In this document: positions 16,228 through 24,018 of the stretch, one piece after another
Numbering within the stretch: position 1 is the stretch's first letter
How the letters are laid out: the number at the start of each line of letters is the position of its first letter
Source of the DNA: Candidatus Bathyarchaeota archaeon
GTDB lineage: Archaea > Thermoproteota > Bathyarchaeia > Bathyarchaeales > Bathycorpusculaceae
Direction of reading: 5' to 3'
Length of the DNA stretch: 48,195 nucleotides
NCBI GenBank assembly: GCA_016927895.1
Contig: JAFGLT010000083.1
Location: 1 to 48,195, forward strand
The notes under the pieces: generated by a model
Databases searched by the model: none
What the model saw: only the letters and a program-made list of their open reading frames with translations
Told to the model about the DNA's origin: nothing
Position numbers and translations under genes: made by a program

Positions 16228-18489
16228 TTAGATTATTTCGTAGAGTTTTTTGCCGTCTTTGGCGTTTTTCGGTATTGTCATCGTGAATTGTGCGCCTTTT
16301 CCGTGTTCGCCCGTTTCCTGTATCTTCCATCCGTATCCTTCACATATTCTTTTTATCAAGTAAAGTCCAAAGCCTGTGCCTTTCCCGTATCCTTCTCGGA
16401 AAAGCTTGCTCTTTTCTTCATCAGGTATTCCCACTCCGTCATCTTCATAAATCAGTTTCAACTGGTCTTTCTCTTCCTTGTAATATACTCTGATTTTGCT
16501 GGTTTTCTCACTATACTTCAACGTATTATCCATCATATTGTAAAGTAGCTGTCTCAGCATCGAATCCGCAAGCACCGTCAACCCGTTGCAATCGTTGATG
16601 AGCTTTGCACCTTTCAAATCTGAGAAGAGCAAGGATGCTTCAGTAACGTACCTTCCCACATCGACGTTTTTCAGTTCTTCCGAACCAACTTGCACGTAGT
16701 TCTTTTCGAACTCCAGAATTCTCAGCATTTGATGTGAGGCTAACTCCATCTCTTTCAGGTGCGATAAGGCTTCAGTATTGCCGTTGAGCCGTTTCTTAAC
16801 CAGAAAAATTCTGCCATTCAATGCAGCCAGCTTATTTCGGATATCATGTCTGGTTAAGCTTTCAACCACGTGCAATTTTTCGTTAAGCTCTGCAACTTTT
16901 CCGATTGCTTCATTTAGCACTTCTAGCATCCATTTTTGCTCGCTAATATCTGTTGAAACACCGAGAATACCAACAGGCTCCCCCGCATCATTAGTAATAG
17001 GCGAAGTTGTTATTATGACTGGCAAAGCGGTGCCATCTCGACGTTTTAGGATGGCTTCACCTGTCCAAGATTTTTTGCCACTTATATGATTGAGAACCTC
17101 TTGCTTATCTTCTTGAACGATATCTTGAGGAAGGATTTCAATTATATTGCGCCCTAGAACTTCTTCCTTTTCCCATCCGTAAAGCTGTTCTGCCGATTTA
17201 TTCCAATGTATGATTTCTCCATTATTGCCGGCGGCTATAACGGCTTGTCCAATAGAGTTCAATAAGCGCGCTTGAAACCGAATTTTTTCTTCCACTTTTT
17301 TGCGTTCTGTTACATCTCTAAATATGCCCTGCAGTATTTTCTTGCCATTAACTTCGACTAGGCTGCCTTTTAATGCAACATCACGGATTTCGCCATTTTT
17401 TGTGATTATTTGTGTCTCGATCAAATGTCCTTCTTTATCCCCGAGGTGTTTCGCGAAAGTCTCACTAAATTTTCCTTTACGCTCCGATTCTGGATGAAGG
17501 AATCGTTGATGCAGACCAATTAATTCTGATTTTGCCTTACCCGTTAACTTCGTTGCTGCCTGGTTACAATCAATGAGAATTCCTGTTTCACCGTCAGCAA
17601 CAAAGATGGCGTCAATGGCTTCGTTAAACAGCTTTCGGTATTTTTCCTCAGAATCTCTTAAAATCTGTTCGATTTTTTTGCGTTCCGTAATGTCACGAGA
17701 AGTTAGCACTGCCCCAGTTACCTTACTCTTTTCATCAACTAAGAGTTTTCCGATGCCTTCTAAAAACACATATCTTCCGTCAGCACGCCTGACACGCGCT
17801 TCAAATCTTCCTACGGAATTCTCTTCGAACGCCTTTTTGGTGGTTTCAATTATTTTTGGCAAGTCATCTGGATGAACAAAATCGTATGCTTGCTTTCCAA
17901 CTATTTCACTTGCCGCAAAACCTGTAATCGATTTGTATGAAGCGCTTGCAAACTTTATCACCAAGTTCTCGTCAAGTAACAAGAGGAGGTCTTGCATGTT
18001 ATCCGTGATTTGGCGCAGACGTTTTTCAGCTGCCTGCAAAAGTTTTTCTGCCCTATGTCCTCTAACCGCGTCGCAGATGCTACGTTTCAACTCTTCGTAA
18101 GTTACTTCAGCTTTGCCCTCTTTACCAACGTAGCGATATACGCCAGAATTTAATGCTTCAATGACGATTTCTTCTTTACCTTTGCATGTGAACAATATGA
18201 AAGGCGTATCGTTTCCCTGCTGTCTTAACTCTCCTAAAAGTTCCAAACCGTTTTTCCCAGGTATTTGATAATCGCATATAATGGCATCATACTTTGATCG
18301 CTTAATTTTTTCGAGGGCTTCTTTAGCTGACAACGCCGTGTCAACTTGGATTTTACTCTGTTCTTCTAAACATTGTTTGGCAACAGCTAAAACTCCGGCT
18401 TCATCATCAATATGTAGAACTTTTATTCTTTCATCCTTACAGAGGTCAACATAAACTCCCTCTGTTGACTCAACCGAGACCTTAGCCAT
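16228..18489 (-). CDS. Hybrid sensor kinase: receiver, three PAS domains, histidine kinase
   Basis: About 753 aa from the ATG at 18489; a GTG 24 bases further upstream is also in frame. The order is: receiver domain (IKVLHIDDEAG, phospho-acceptor Asp in ICDYQIPGKNG), then three PAS domains each closing with a PAC-like RDITERKK or TDISEQK motif. A dimerisation helix with the H-box SLTRHDIRNKLAAL comes next, and a HATPase domain with DNTLKYS, DDGVGIPDEEK and GTGFGLYLIKR ends the protein. There is no membrane segment, so it senses a cytoplasmic signal, possibly redox or a ligand in PAS. An N-terminal receiver fused to a kinase is common in archaea. No separate response regulator is nearby. Confidence 0.9.
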   Translation of the reverse strand: MAKVSVESTEGVYVDLCKDERIKVLHIDDEAGVLAVAKQCLEEQSKIQVDTALSAKEALEKIKRSKYDAIICDYQIPGKNGLELLGELRQQGNDTPFILFTCKGKEEIVIEALNSGVYRYVGKEGKAEVTYEELKRSICDAVRGHRAEKLLQAAEKRLRQITDNMQDLLLLLDENLVIKFASASYKSITGFAASEIVGKQAYDFVHPDDLPKIIETTKKAFEENSVGRFEARVRRADGRYVFLEGIGKLLVDEKSKVTGAVLTSRDITERKKIEQILRDSEEKYRKLFNEAIDAIFVADGETGILIDCNQAATKLTGKAKSELIGLHQRFLHPESERKGKFSETFAKHLGDKEGHLIETQIITKNGEIRDVALKGSLVEVNGKKILQGIFRDVTERKKVEEKIRFQARLLNSIGQAVIAAGNNGEIIHWNKSAEQLYGWEKEEVLGRNIIEILPQDIVQEDKQEVLNHISGKKSWTGEAILKRRDGTALPVIITTSPITNDAGEPVGILGVSTDISEQKWMLEVLNEAIGKVAELNEKLHVVESLTRHDIRNKLAALNGRIFLVKKRLNGNTEALSHLKEMELASHQMLRILEFEKNYVQVGSEELKNVDVGRYVTEASLLFSDLKGAKLINDCNGLTVLADSMLRQLLYNMMDNTLKYSEKTSKIRVYYKEEKDQLKLIYEDDGVGIPDEEKSKLFREGYGKGTGFGLYLIKRICEGYGWKIQETGEHGKGAQFTMTIPKNAKDGKKLYEII

Positions 18490-18671
18490 AAATATCAACT
18501 GCTTATTTTTCACTGACTAAACAAAATGTTTTCACGATTAAGATTAAAATGGTTATGAATTAGTTGTATGAATTTAGATTTAACGAGTAAAACCTGAAAA
18601 TCAGAAGAGCCTGACTCTTTTTGCACATGTAAGATAGCTCTTTATATGACGCGTTATTAAACCTAAATTTA

Positions 18672-19220
18672 GTGACCGCAATGGCTGAACGAAGGCAGAT
18701 TCTGTTTTTTGAATTGGCTGGTATCGTTTTCATTATTATCTTTGGAAGCATATTGCATTTTACTTTTGAGTGGTCTGGTGGTCAGGCAGTTATCGGAGTG
18801 TTTTCAGCAGTTAACGAGAGTGTATGGGAGCATCTTAAACTAGGTTTCTGGCCTGCCCTAGTATTCGCCCTTATAGAATTCAAATATTTGAAGAAAACAA
18901 GCAATTTCCTGTTCGCCAAAGCCATCGGCATTTATCTAATTCCCATCATAATTACTGTTATCTTCTATTCGTACACAGTTATCCTTGGCGAAAGCATACT
19001 GGTTATAGACATTCTCTCATTCATCATTGCCGTTATTGTCGGGCAATTAGTAAGCTATAGGTTACTGACTGGCAAAACGTTGCCATACAATTTAGACATG
19101 GTTTCATTAATTGCTTTGATTCTGTTAGGTCTTGCCTTTGTGCTTTTCACTTTCTACCCCCCAGAACTGGCGCTCTTTCAGGACCCTCTAACGGGTGGGT
19201 ACGGAATCGCCGCTCATTAA
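18672..19220 (+). CDS. Polytopic membrane protein, DUF6512-like
   Basis: The 182-aa protein has about five membrane segments. FGSILHFTFEWSGGQAVIGVF and VNESVWEHLKLGFWP are the conserved blocks of the DUF6512 group, found in archaea and Firmicutes; no function is established. Start could be the first codon or ATG at 18681 (MAERRQ). It is divergent from the kinase gene over about 180 bp of A+T-rich sequence. Conserved His, Glu and Trp within the membrane blocks could bind a cofactor or metal, but this is only an inference. Confidence 0.72.
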   Translation: MTAMAERRQILFFELAGIVFIIIFGSILHFTFEWSGGQAVIGVFSAVNESVWEHLKLGFWPALVFALIEFKYLKKTSNFLFAKAIGIYLIPIIITVIFYSYTVILGESILVIDILSFIIAVIVGQLVSYRLLTGKTLPYNLDMVSLIALILLGLAFVLFTFYPPELALFQDPLTGGYGIAAH

Positions 19221-19369
19221 ATATGCTGAGTGTAGACGTGAAAGTGTGCACTCGTTCTTATTTGTGAGTTTTCAAACTTAACTAGAAACGGGTAATTGTT
19301 TAACTCTGATTCAGTTTCCGAGTTCATAATAGTTATTAGCGTGGTTAATGAAAAAAGACAGAGGCGTTA

Positions 19370-20095
19370 ATGTTGACACAAACAGTGAATGATGATAAAA
19401 TTGTTATCTCAGCGGAAGCTCCAATCATAAAAGAAAACATTGTTGACAGGAAAACTATTGTTTATGAAGCAAACATCGACCCAACAGTTATCAGGGTTTC
19501 GGGCGAAAAACTCAAACAGCAACTTTTCGCCAAATTTGGTTTATTCAAGCCCAAATCAGAAGAAATCCAGTTTATCTCATTGGATAAATATTATGAACCA
19601 TACATAGTGATAAGTGGAAAATACTTCCTTGACTATTACCGTAAATGCACTTATGTGTTCAAAGTTGATCAAGGCGTCAAAGAAGTTGTATTATTAGACC
19701 ATAAATTCATACCTGAGACTTCTAAGTCAACAAAAACCATCAAGCTGCACGGGGAAGAACGGCTCAACAAGGACGGCAAAGCTTTTCTAATCTTGGATAA
19801 GTATGGCAAGGATGCAATGGTGGATAATCTTCCATCTGCGCCTTCTGAGAAGAAACCGGAGAAAATAATTGCGGAATATAAGATAGAAGAGATCCCTGAA
19901 GACGCGGATGTGAATTACGTCAGGCGGAGAATAGGTGAACGCCCAAGAGACGTGAGCAGAGTTGTGGAAGAGGTCTTTGAAATAACTGACCGCTCAGTGA
20001 TTTACACCCCTAGATTTAAGCTCCTTTTCAGGAACTTAAAGACTGGCGACGAAAAAGTAATGATTATTGACGGCGTTACATCTGAAAAACTGTGA
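19370..20095 (+). CDS. Conserved-looking hypothetical soluble protein
   Basis: This 241-aa protein has no signal peptide or membrane segment and no motif I recognise. GAGGCG sits just before the ATG as a plausible ribosome site. The middle is rich in beta-strand patterns (YEPYIVISGKYFLDYY, CTYVFKVDQGVKEVVLLD), and the C-terminal third has EDADVNYVRRRIGERPRDV and ends in DEKVMIIDGVTSEKL. Codon use is like the neighbouring genes. It stands alone: about 150 bp of non-coding DNA lie upstream and the next gene, on the same strand, begins 177 bp downstream. Confidence 0.7.
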   Translation: MLTQTVNDDKIVISAEAPIIKENIVDRKTIVYEANIDPTVIRVSGEKLKQQLFAKFGLFKPKSEEIQFISLDKYYEPYIVISGKYFLDYYRKCTYVFKVDQGVKEVVLLDHKFIPETSKSTKTIKLHGEERLNKDGKAFLILDKYGKDAMVDNLPSAPSEKKPEKIIAEYKIEEIPEDADVNYVRRRIGERPRDVSRVVEEVFEITDRSVIYTPRFKLLFRNLKTGDEKVMIIDGVTSEKL

Positions 20096-20272
20096 CCGCG
20101 TAAGCCTCTGTTTCAAAAATACCAAAATATTTAACCTTCTCTTTTTGAAAAAAGCACCAAAAGCAGTCTTGGAAAAAATAGACGTAACCGGAGACCAGTG
20201 CTTCAAATCCTTATTTTCTCTTCATAAACTATTATTTTTCCTTTCGGCTATCTTGGAACAAGTGAAGACGTA

Positions 20273-20626
20273 ATGAGCGAACCAGTCACGCTTAGCGAAT
20301 TGCAGATAAAACGCCGCGAATTGGAAAATGAGTTAGCTTCGTTGTCTCAAACTGAGAAAATGCTGCAAAGCGATTTGAAGACTCTTGAAGCAAGAATCAT
20401 CGAGAAGCTCAAAGCAGAGATTCAAGCGAAAAAGTCAGCTTTGCATGGTCTTGAAACCCGGAAAAGCGACTTGGAGAAAAAACTGAACCATATGCAAGAT
20501 AACACGGCAAGTTCGCAAACGGTTGAAGAACAAACTGTAACCGCTGAGGCTGAGGAACCTGTTCAGCAGAATGCCGTCGTAGAAAATGATGCTGAAGTAA
20601 CTGTTGTCAGGTATCAAGAAGAATAA
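20273..20626 (+). CDS. Small coiled-coil protein
   Basis: The 117-aa protein is almost entirely a heptad-pattern helix from about residue 8 to 82 (LQIKRRELENELASLSQ, SALHGLETRKSDLEKKL), followed by an acidic, Glu/Val-rich tail without predicted structure. Such short archaeal coiled coils can be structural partners or DNA- or chaperone-associated proteins; nothing more specific can be said. An A+T-rich stretch with AATATTTAA about 150 bp upstream may be the promoter. The non-coding stretches on both sides are 150-180 bp and show nothing notable. Confidence 0.7.
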   Translation: MSEPVTLSELQIKRRELENELASLSQTEKMLQSDLKTLEARIIEKLKAEIQAKKSALHGLETRKSDLEKKLNHMQDNTASSQTVEEQTVTAEAEEPVQQNAVVENDAEVTVVRYQEE

Positions 20627-20784
20627 GTCGCATACTACCCGCCTTCGAGTTTTTCCTAAACGATAGGTTTGCTGTACCTCCAGAAGGGAATTACTTTAAC
20701 TTAACTCTCCACTGTGCTTAGCAGTCGGTGTAACACTTGCTTTTTTAGCGTTTTACCATAAAAACCATAAAAATGTGATTGCAT

Positions 20785-21009
20785 ATGACGAAAGCCGAGG
20801 TTTTAACCACCGAAGACGACCTCTCGGTCGATTTTACCTTGCACGATTTTTCGGCGACTTTACTCACTGAATTTGCCGAGAAAATTGTAAGACTTTACTA
20901 TTCGGGCAACATGAATAATGCTGTTAAAGACCTCATGCGCAAGGCCATCCGCGAAGAGCAACTCGTTCTTAACCATTTGAAATCTGGTAAAAACCTGCAA
21001 CGATGTTGA
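20785..21009 (+). CDS. Small hypothetical protein
   Basis: From the ATG at 20785 this gives 74 aa; an in-frame TTG two codons earlier is less likely. The sequence is acidic at the N-terminus and then forms two amphipathic helices (LLTEFAEKIVRLYYSGN and NAVKDLMRKAIREEQLVLNHL). The pattern resembles small archaeal regulatory or oligomerisation modules, but I do not recognise a family. No Shine-Dalgarno is evident. The next gene is convergent and ends 54 bp away. Confidence 0.6.
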   Translation: MTKAEVLTTEDDLSVDFTLHDFSATLLTEFAEKIVRLYYSGNMNNAVKDLMRKAIREEQLVLNHLKSGKNLQRC

Positions 21010-21062
21010 AAAATTCAAAAAGGGGCGTTATGTAGTGCCCATTCAGGTTCGGATGAGCTTGC

Positions 21063-21578
21063 TTAGACTCTTATCATCGAACGCAAAAGTAGATTGGTCT
21101 TGCTGTTTTCAGTTTGCAATGAACCGAATATCCTGGCTACGTGTACGCGTCCCCACATCCAGAAGTATCTTCCTGCTAGTTTTAGAGTAACCGACTCACC
21201 ATCTGGGCCCGTGCCTTGCGCTTGCAAGATAAAGACGTGTTTTTCGCGGATCACTGCGCCGTTTCCTTCTGTCATAGTGTAGTCTGTTCCGTTTATTCTG
21301 ACTATGCCATCTACAACATCGAATTTTATGACTGTAGCGTTAATCTCTGTGGCTTCTAAGGATAGGGCAAAACCTGTTTGGGTTATCACTATTTGGCTGC
21401 TGGCTTTATCCACGGCAATACCTTTTGCTAATAACATTCTTGTCTGACTTGAGTGTGTTTCATCTGTTTTAGTAGCTGGATTTGAAGCGGAAGCGTATGG
21501 GAGAGATACCATGAAGACAAGCGCTAATGCTGTTGTTGCCGTGAAAAGCAGTTTGTGTTTCTTTTTTAGGGTAAACAT
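21063..21578 (-). CDS. Secreted or membrane-anchored hypothetical protein
   Basis: The frame extends up to 21674, but the start at 21578 is preferred because GGAGGTG (21590-21596) lies about 12 bases upstream and because the protein then begins with a normal signal peptide: basic KKKHK followed by a hydrophobic run ending in SLPYASASNP. The mature part of about 140 residues is beta-rich (SQIVITQTGFALSLEATEI, VDGIVRINGTDYTM) and contains N-glycosylation sequons. It ends in a basic tail. It is the last gene of a three-gene unit with a 2-TM membrane protein and a winged-helix regulator. Confidence 0.68.
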   Translation of the reverse strand: MFTLKKKHKLLFTATTALALVFMVSLPYASASNPATKTDETHSSQTRMLLAKGIAVDKASSQIVITQTGFALSLEATEINATVIKFDVVDGIVRINGTDYTMTEGNGAVIREKHVFILQAQGTGPDGESVTLKLAGRYFWMWGRVHVARIFGSLQTENSKTNLLLRSMIRV

Positions 21579-21655
21579 TTCATTTTTCACCTCCGCGGTT
21601 ACTTCAATGTTTACCTTTTTGCTCAGGTGTTTAAAAAAGAAGCCGCACTTGTGAT

Positions 21656-21672
21656 GTGCACCAAAGGTGTAC
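21656..21672 (-). promoter_or_regulatory. Palindromic operator-like site, copy 1
   Basis: GTGCACCAAAGGTGTAC is an inverted repeat with 7-bp arms (one mismatch) around AAA. It lies about 78 bp upstream of the chosen start of the secreted-protein gene and immediately after the stop of the membrane-protein gene. Fourteen bases are identical to the site at 22065-22078. A winged-helix gene heads the same unit, so it is the natural candidate for the binding protein. Confidence 0.5.
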
Positions 21673-21673
21673 A

Positions 21674-22057
21674 CTAAGACTGTGGTTCGTCGAGTTTTCC
21701 AGCGAGTATTTCTTCCTCAAGGTGGAGAAGCAGTCCTATTCGGCGCTCCCACTTGTTGAAGAACCGGTACTGGGAATACATTGCATATATGCTGTATCCG
21801 AGGAATATGCTTGCTACAGCTAAAAACAGGAGAGCACCGACTCCAAGGTCCGTTCGTCTTATGATTAGAATCAGCCACATGACAACTACAAACAAGAATC
21901 CTGAAGAAATTAGACCTATGAGCGTTCCGTTTCTGAATTTGCTCCATTCCATGTCTAGCTCGAACAGGAAGTCATGTAGAGACTTAACTGGATATGGCCT
22001 TTCGTTTTTTTCTTCACCCATTTCTTTTCCTTCCTTTTCTTTTTTCCCGTTGTTCAT
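21674..22057 (-). CDS. Two-TM membrane protein
   Basis: The 127-aa protein has a charged N-terminus (Lys/Glu rich), an amphipathic stretch SLHDFLFELDMEWSKFRNG, two membrane helices (about residues 44-66 and 72-94) and a cytoplasmic tail with a helix WERRIGLLLHLEEEILAGKL. I do not recognise a named family. Similar small 2-TM proteins are often next to winged-helix regulators in archaea and may act in membrane-linked signalling, which is inference. It lies downstream of the winged-helix gene, with an operator-like palindrome directly before its start codon. Confidence 0.68.
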   Translation of the reverse strand: MNNGKKEKEGKEMGEEKNERPYPVKSLHDFLFELDMEWSKFRNGTLIGLISSGFLFVVVMWLILIIRRTDLGVGALLFLAVASIFLGYSIYAMYSQYRFFNKWERRIGLLLHLEEEILAGKLDEPQS

Positions 22058-22064
22058 ATAGATA

Positions 22065-22078
22065 GTGCACCAAAGGTG
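22065..22078 (-). promoter_or_regulatory. Palindromic operator-like site, copy 2
   Basis: GTGCACCAAAGGTG (CACCTTTGGTGCAC on the coding strand) lies 7 bp before the start codon of the membrane-protein gene, close enough to block transcription or translation start. It repeats the site at 21656. The inner CACC-AAA-GGTG is a perfect inverted repeat. Confidence 0.5.
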
Positions 22079-22087
22079 AATTCTGCT

Positions 22088-22360
22088 TTACAGGATGGCG
22101 GGTAATGATTTGCGTAACTCAAGGTAGAGGCTTCTTCCTCCCTCTGTTAACGCGCAGCCTCCTTCCTCGTTTTCTTTCACTAATTTTTTCTCTACGAGGA
22201 AAGCCAGATGCTTAAGAAAATCGTCGTAAGAGAGGTTTGTGGATTTTCGCCAAACTTTCGTGCGTAGCTGGGGCTTGGAGTTGAAGAAAAGGAACTCTAA
22301 GATTTCAAACCGAATCTGAGCAGCCCCTTTTCTCATTCGCCCCATCTGTAACTCCACCAT
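22088..22360 (-). CDS. Winged-helix transcriptional regulator
   Basis: The 90-aa protein is a single winged-helix domain: RFEILEFLFFNSKPQLRTKVWRKSTNLSYDDFLKHLAFLVEKKLV (as helices IRFEILEFLF and LSYDDFLKHLAFLVEKKLV) followed by the wing in GGCALTEGGRSLYLEL. The short size and LTEGG wing are typical of small archaeal regulators related to the ArnR/PadR-like COG3432 group. It would bind DNA as a dimer. Its likely targets are the two palindromes within its own operon. Start could be the first Met or MGRMRK. Confidence 0.8.
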   Translation of the reverse strand: MVELQMGRMRKGAAQIRFEILEFLFFNSKPQLRTKVWRKSTNLSYDDFLKHLAFLVEKKLVKENEEGGCALTEGGRSLYLELRKSLPAIL

Positions 22361-22434
22361 TCACCGTATAGCCATAGTTTGCTAAACGGAAATATATGAT
22401 TCGTTTTCTTAAAATCGACTGCAAACCGATGTAA

Positions 22435-23856
22435 CTATTTAAGCTCGCTGAGTATGTTTACTGCTAGAGGCACAAGCATTTCTTCCTCGTTTAGTCCTCC
22501 ATGCTGGCCGACGGGGTTGTATTTCATGTCTGGGAAATGTTCAAACCAGACTGTTTCGTTTCTATATGGCAAAATCAGCAGGTTTCCCGCTCGTTCAATG
22601 AACTCTTTGGTTATCTTGCCTCGTCCAAACAGTCCTTTGTTTAATGCGTCTTTGGTTTCAATGATTTTGGCTTTGTTGCCTATTTTTTCCGTCAGTATTT
22701 TCTGTGTTTCGGCGAGTTTTTTTTCTTTGACGTGGAGAAACACGTCTCTGGCGCTTCCTGTGGGTAGAATGGTTTTTCCTGTTTTGCCTTGTTTGAGGTT
22801 GTTTAGTACGTCGGTGAAATCGTTGAGGTATGTTGTGTCTTCGGGAGCTATGTGTACTCCTCCGTGGTCTGAGGTCATTAGAAGCAGGGTTTGTTTTGCG
22901 GTTTCCAAGCTGATCTTTTGTATTAATTCTTTATTTAGCAGGTATGAGATGGCTGATAGTTCGGCTGTGTATTCGTAGCTTTTTGGTCCGTACTCGTGCG
23001 ATATCATGTCGAGGTCGCTTAGGTGCACGAAGAAGTATGCTGGTCCTTTTTCCTGTTCCAGTTTTTTCTTTAAGTTAACGATGAGGTCTGACGACTTCAT
23101 AGAGGGTATGAATGTGCTGTCTGCAAAGAGTATTTTTGAGTAGTGGCTGTACGCGTATGAGGCAGAAATATGAGTGAATGACTTGACACCAGCCTCTTTT
23201 AACATGTTTTGAATGGTGTTTCCTCTGAACAAGATGTTTGGGTTATATCCTTTTTCTAAAAGTTCGTTTATTTTTTTGGATCCTATTGGCTTAAAACGTA
23301 GTGTGTTGACTATGCTGTCTACTTCTTTGAGGTAGATGTAGTACTCAAACAGCCCATGCTCTTGGGGCGTTAAACCTGTGTTCAAAGTTGTAAGGGCGTT
23401 AGTGGTTTGTGATGGAAAGATGCTTGTTAGGGGATAAACCTCGCTTTTTTCTGCTAGTGTGCTTAAAAACTTGTTGTTTTTGTATTGGCGTAAAAACTGG
23501 GTGTATCCGAAATCGTCTAAGACAAAAAGCACAACCTTCTCGACTTCACCGCCTACACTGGCGACTTCGATTGGAAGCCGGGGTCTTTTGTTTTTGACGC
23601 CGAACAAGTCAAGTATTGTTCCTGGAATGTTTGAAATGCAGTTATCTTCGTAGCACGGATAAAGAAAATCGCCGTCACCGCTTCGCCTTTTAATTGAAGC
23701 CCCTGCTTCTTCAAATATCATGAGACTCACCTTGGGATTTATGGAGGATAAAGGTGTAATCGACTTTCCACTCAAAAAGCTTCCCATAACCCTCAGTTTA
23801 ACGAATTTTTGCGGCGACACAGTTTCCACAACGCTCCTGAGCCGAAGCAGTTTCAT
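22435..23856 (-). CDS. Alkaline-phosphatase-superfamily phosphodiesterase/nucleotide pyrophosphatase
   Basis: The 473-aa protein is a type I phosphodiesterase. Metal and catalytic residues are visible in order: VLDDFG, the nucleophile region IFPSQTTNALTTLNTG, DLDMISHEYGP, SDHGG and GQHGG. The family cleaves phosphodiester or pyrophosphate bonds in nucleotides, lipids or phosphonates. No signal peptide or membrane helix is obvious, so it is probably cytosolic. The N-terminal 60 residues are extra to the catalytic core, and MGSFLSG (codon 24) is an alternative start. It is a single gene, with no operon partners within 70 bp. Confidence 0.85.
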   Translation of the reverse strand: MKLLRLRSVVETVSPQKFVKLRVMGSFLSGKSITPLSSINPKVSLMIFEEAGASIKRRSGDGDFLYPCYEDNCISNIPGTILDLFGVKNKRPRLPIEVASVGGEVEKVVLFVLDDFGYTQFLRQYKNNKFLSTLAEKSEVYPLTSIFPSQTTNALTTLNTGLTPQEHGLFEYYIYLKEVDSIVNTLRFKPIGSKKINELLEKGYNPNILFRGNTIQNMLKEAGVKSFTHISASYAYSHYSKILFADSTFIPSMKSSDLIVNLKKKLEQEKGPAYFFVHLSDLDMISHEYGPKSYEYTAELSAISYLLNKELIQKISLETAKQTLLLMTSDHGGVHIAPEDTTYLNDFTDVLNNLKQGKTGKTILPTGSARDVFLHVKEKKLAETQKILTEKIGNKAKIIETKDALNKGLFGRGKITKEFIERAGNLLILPYRNETVWFEHFPDMKYNPVGQHGGLNEEEMLVPLAVNILSELK

Positions 23857-23878
23857 CTGCAGATGCTAATTCATATTT

Positions 23879-23937
23879 GGAGCAGGGATGGGAATTGTGT
23901 CCACTTATTATGTGGAGGTATCTCCCTCAAAAACGCC
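23879..23937 (-). repeat. Degenerate tRNA-Cys 3'-end copy plus arm, unit A
   Basis: Bases 23885-23897 match 26038-26050 of tRNA-Cys exactly over 13 nt, with GGAGC conserved just outside. The following segment 23912-23929 matches 25345-25362 of unit B at 17 of 18 positions (GTGGAGRTATCTCCCTCA). The pattern tRNA core plus a shared arm fits an old attachment junction. It lies in the 162-bp gap between the phosphodiesterase and PQQ genes. Confidence 0.5.
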
Positions 23938-24018
23938 TATTTTTCTAAAATTTGTTGCGAAAAGATAAACCTGCAAAATGTCATTGTGCATTTATCATCT
24001 GTTCAAAAGTGAAAACCT

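Noticed and set aside
20067-20273. 68-codon frame between two genes
   Set aside because: It overlaps the end of the 241-aa gene and shows only Lys/Leu/Phe-rich random-like sequence, with no ribosome site.
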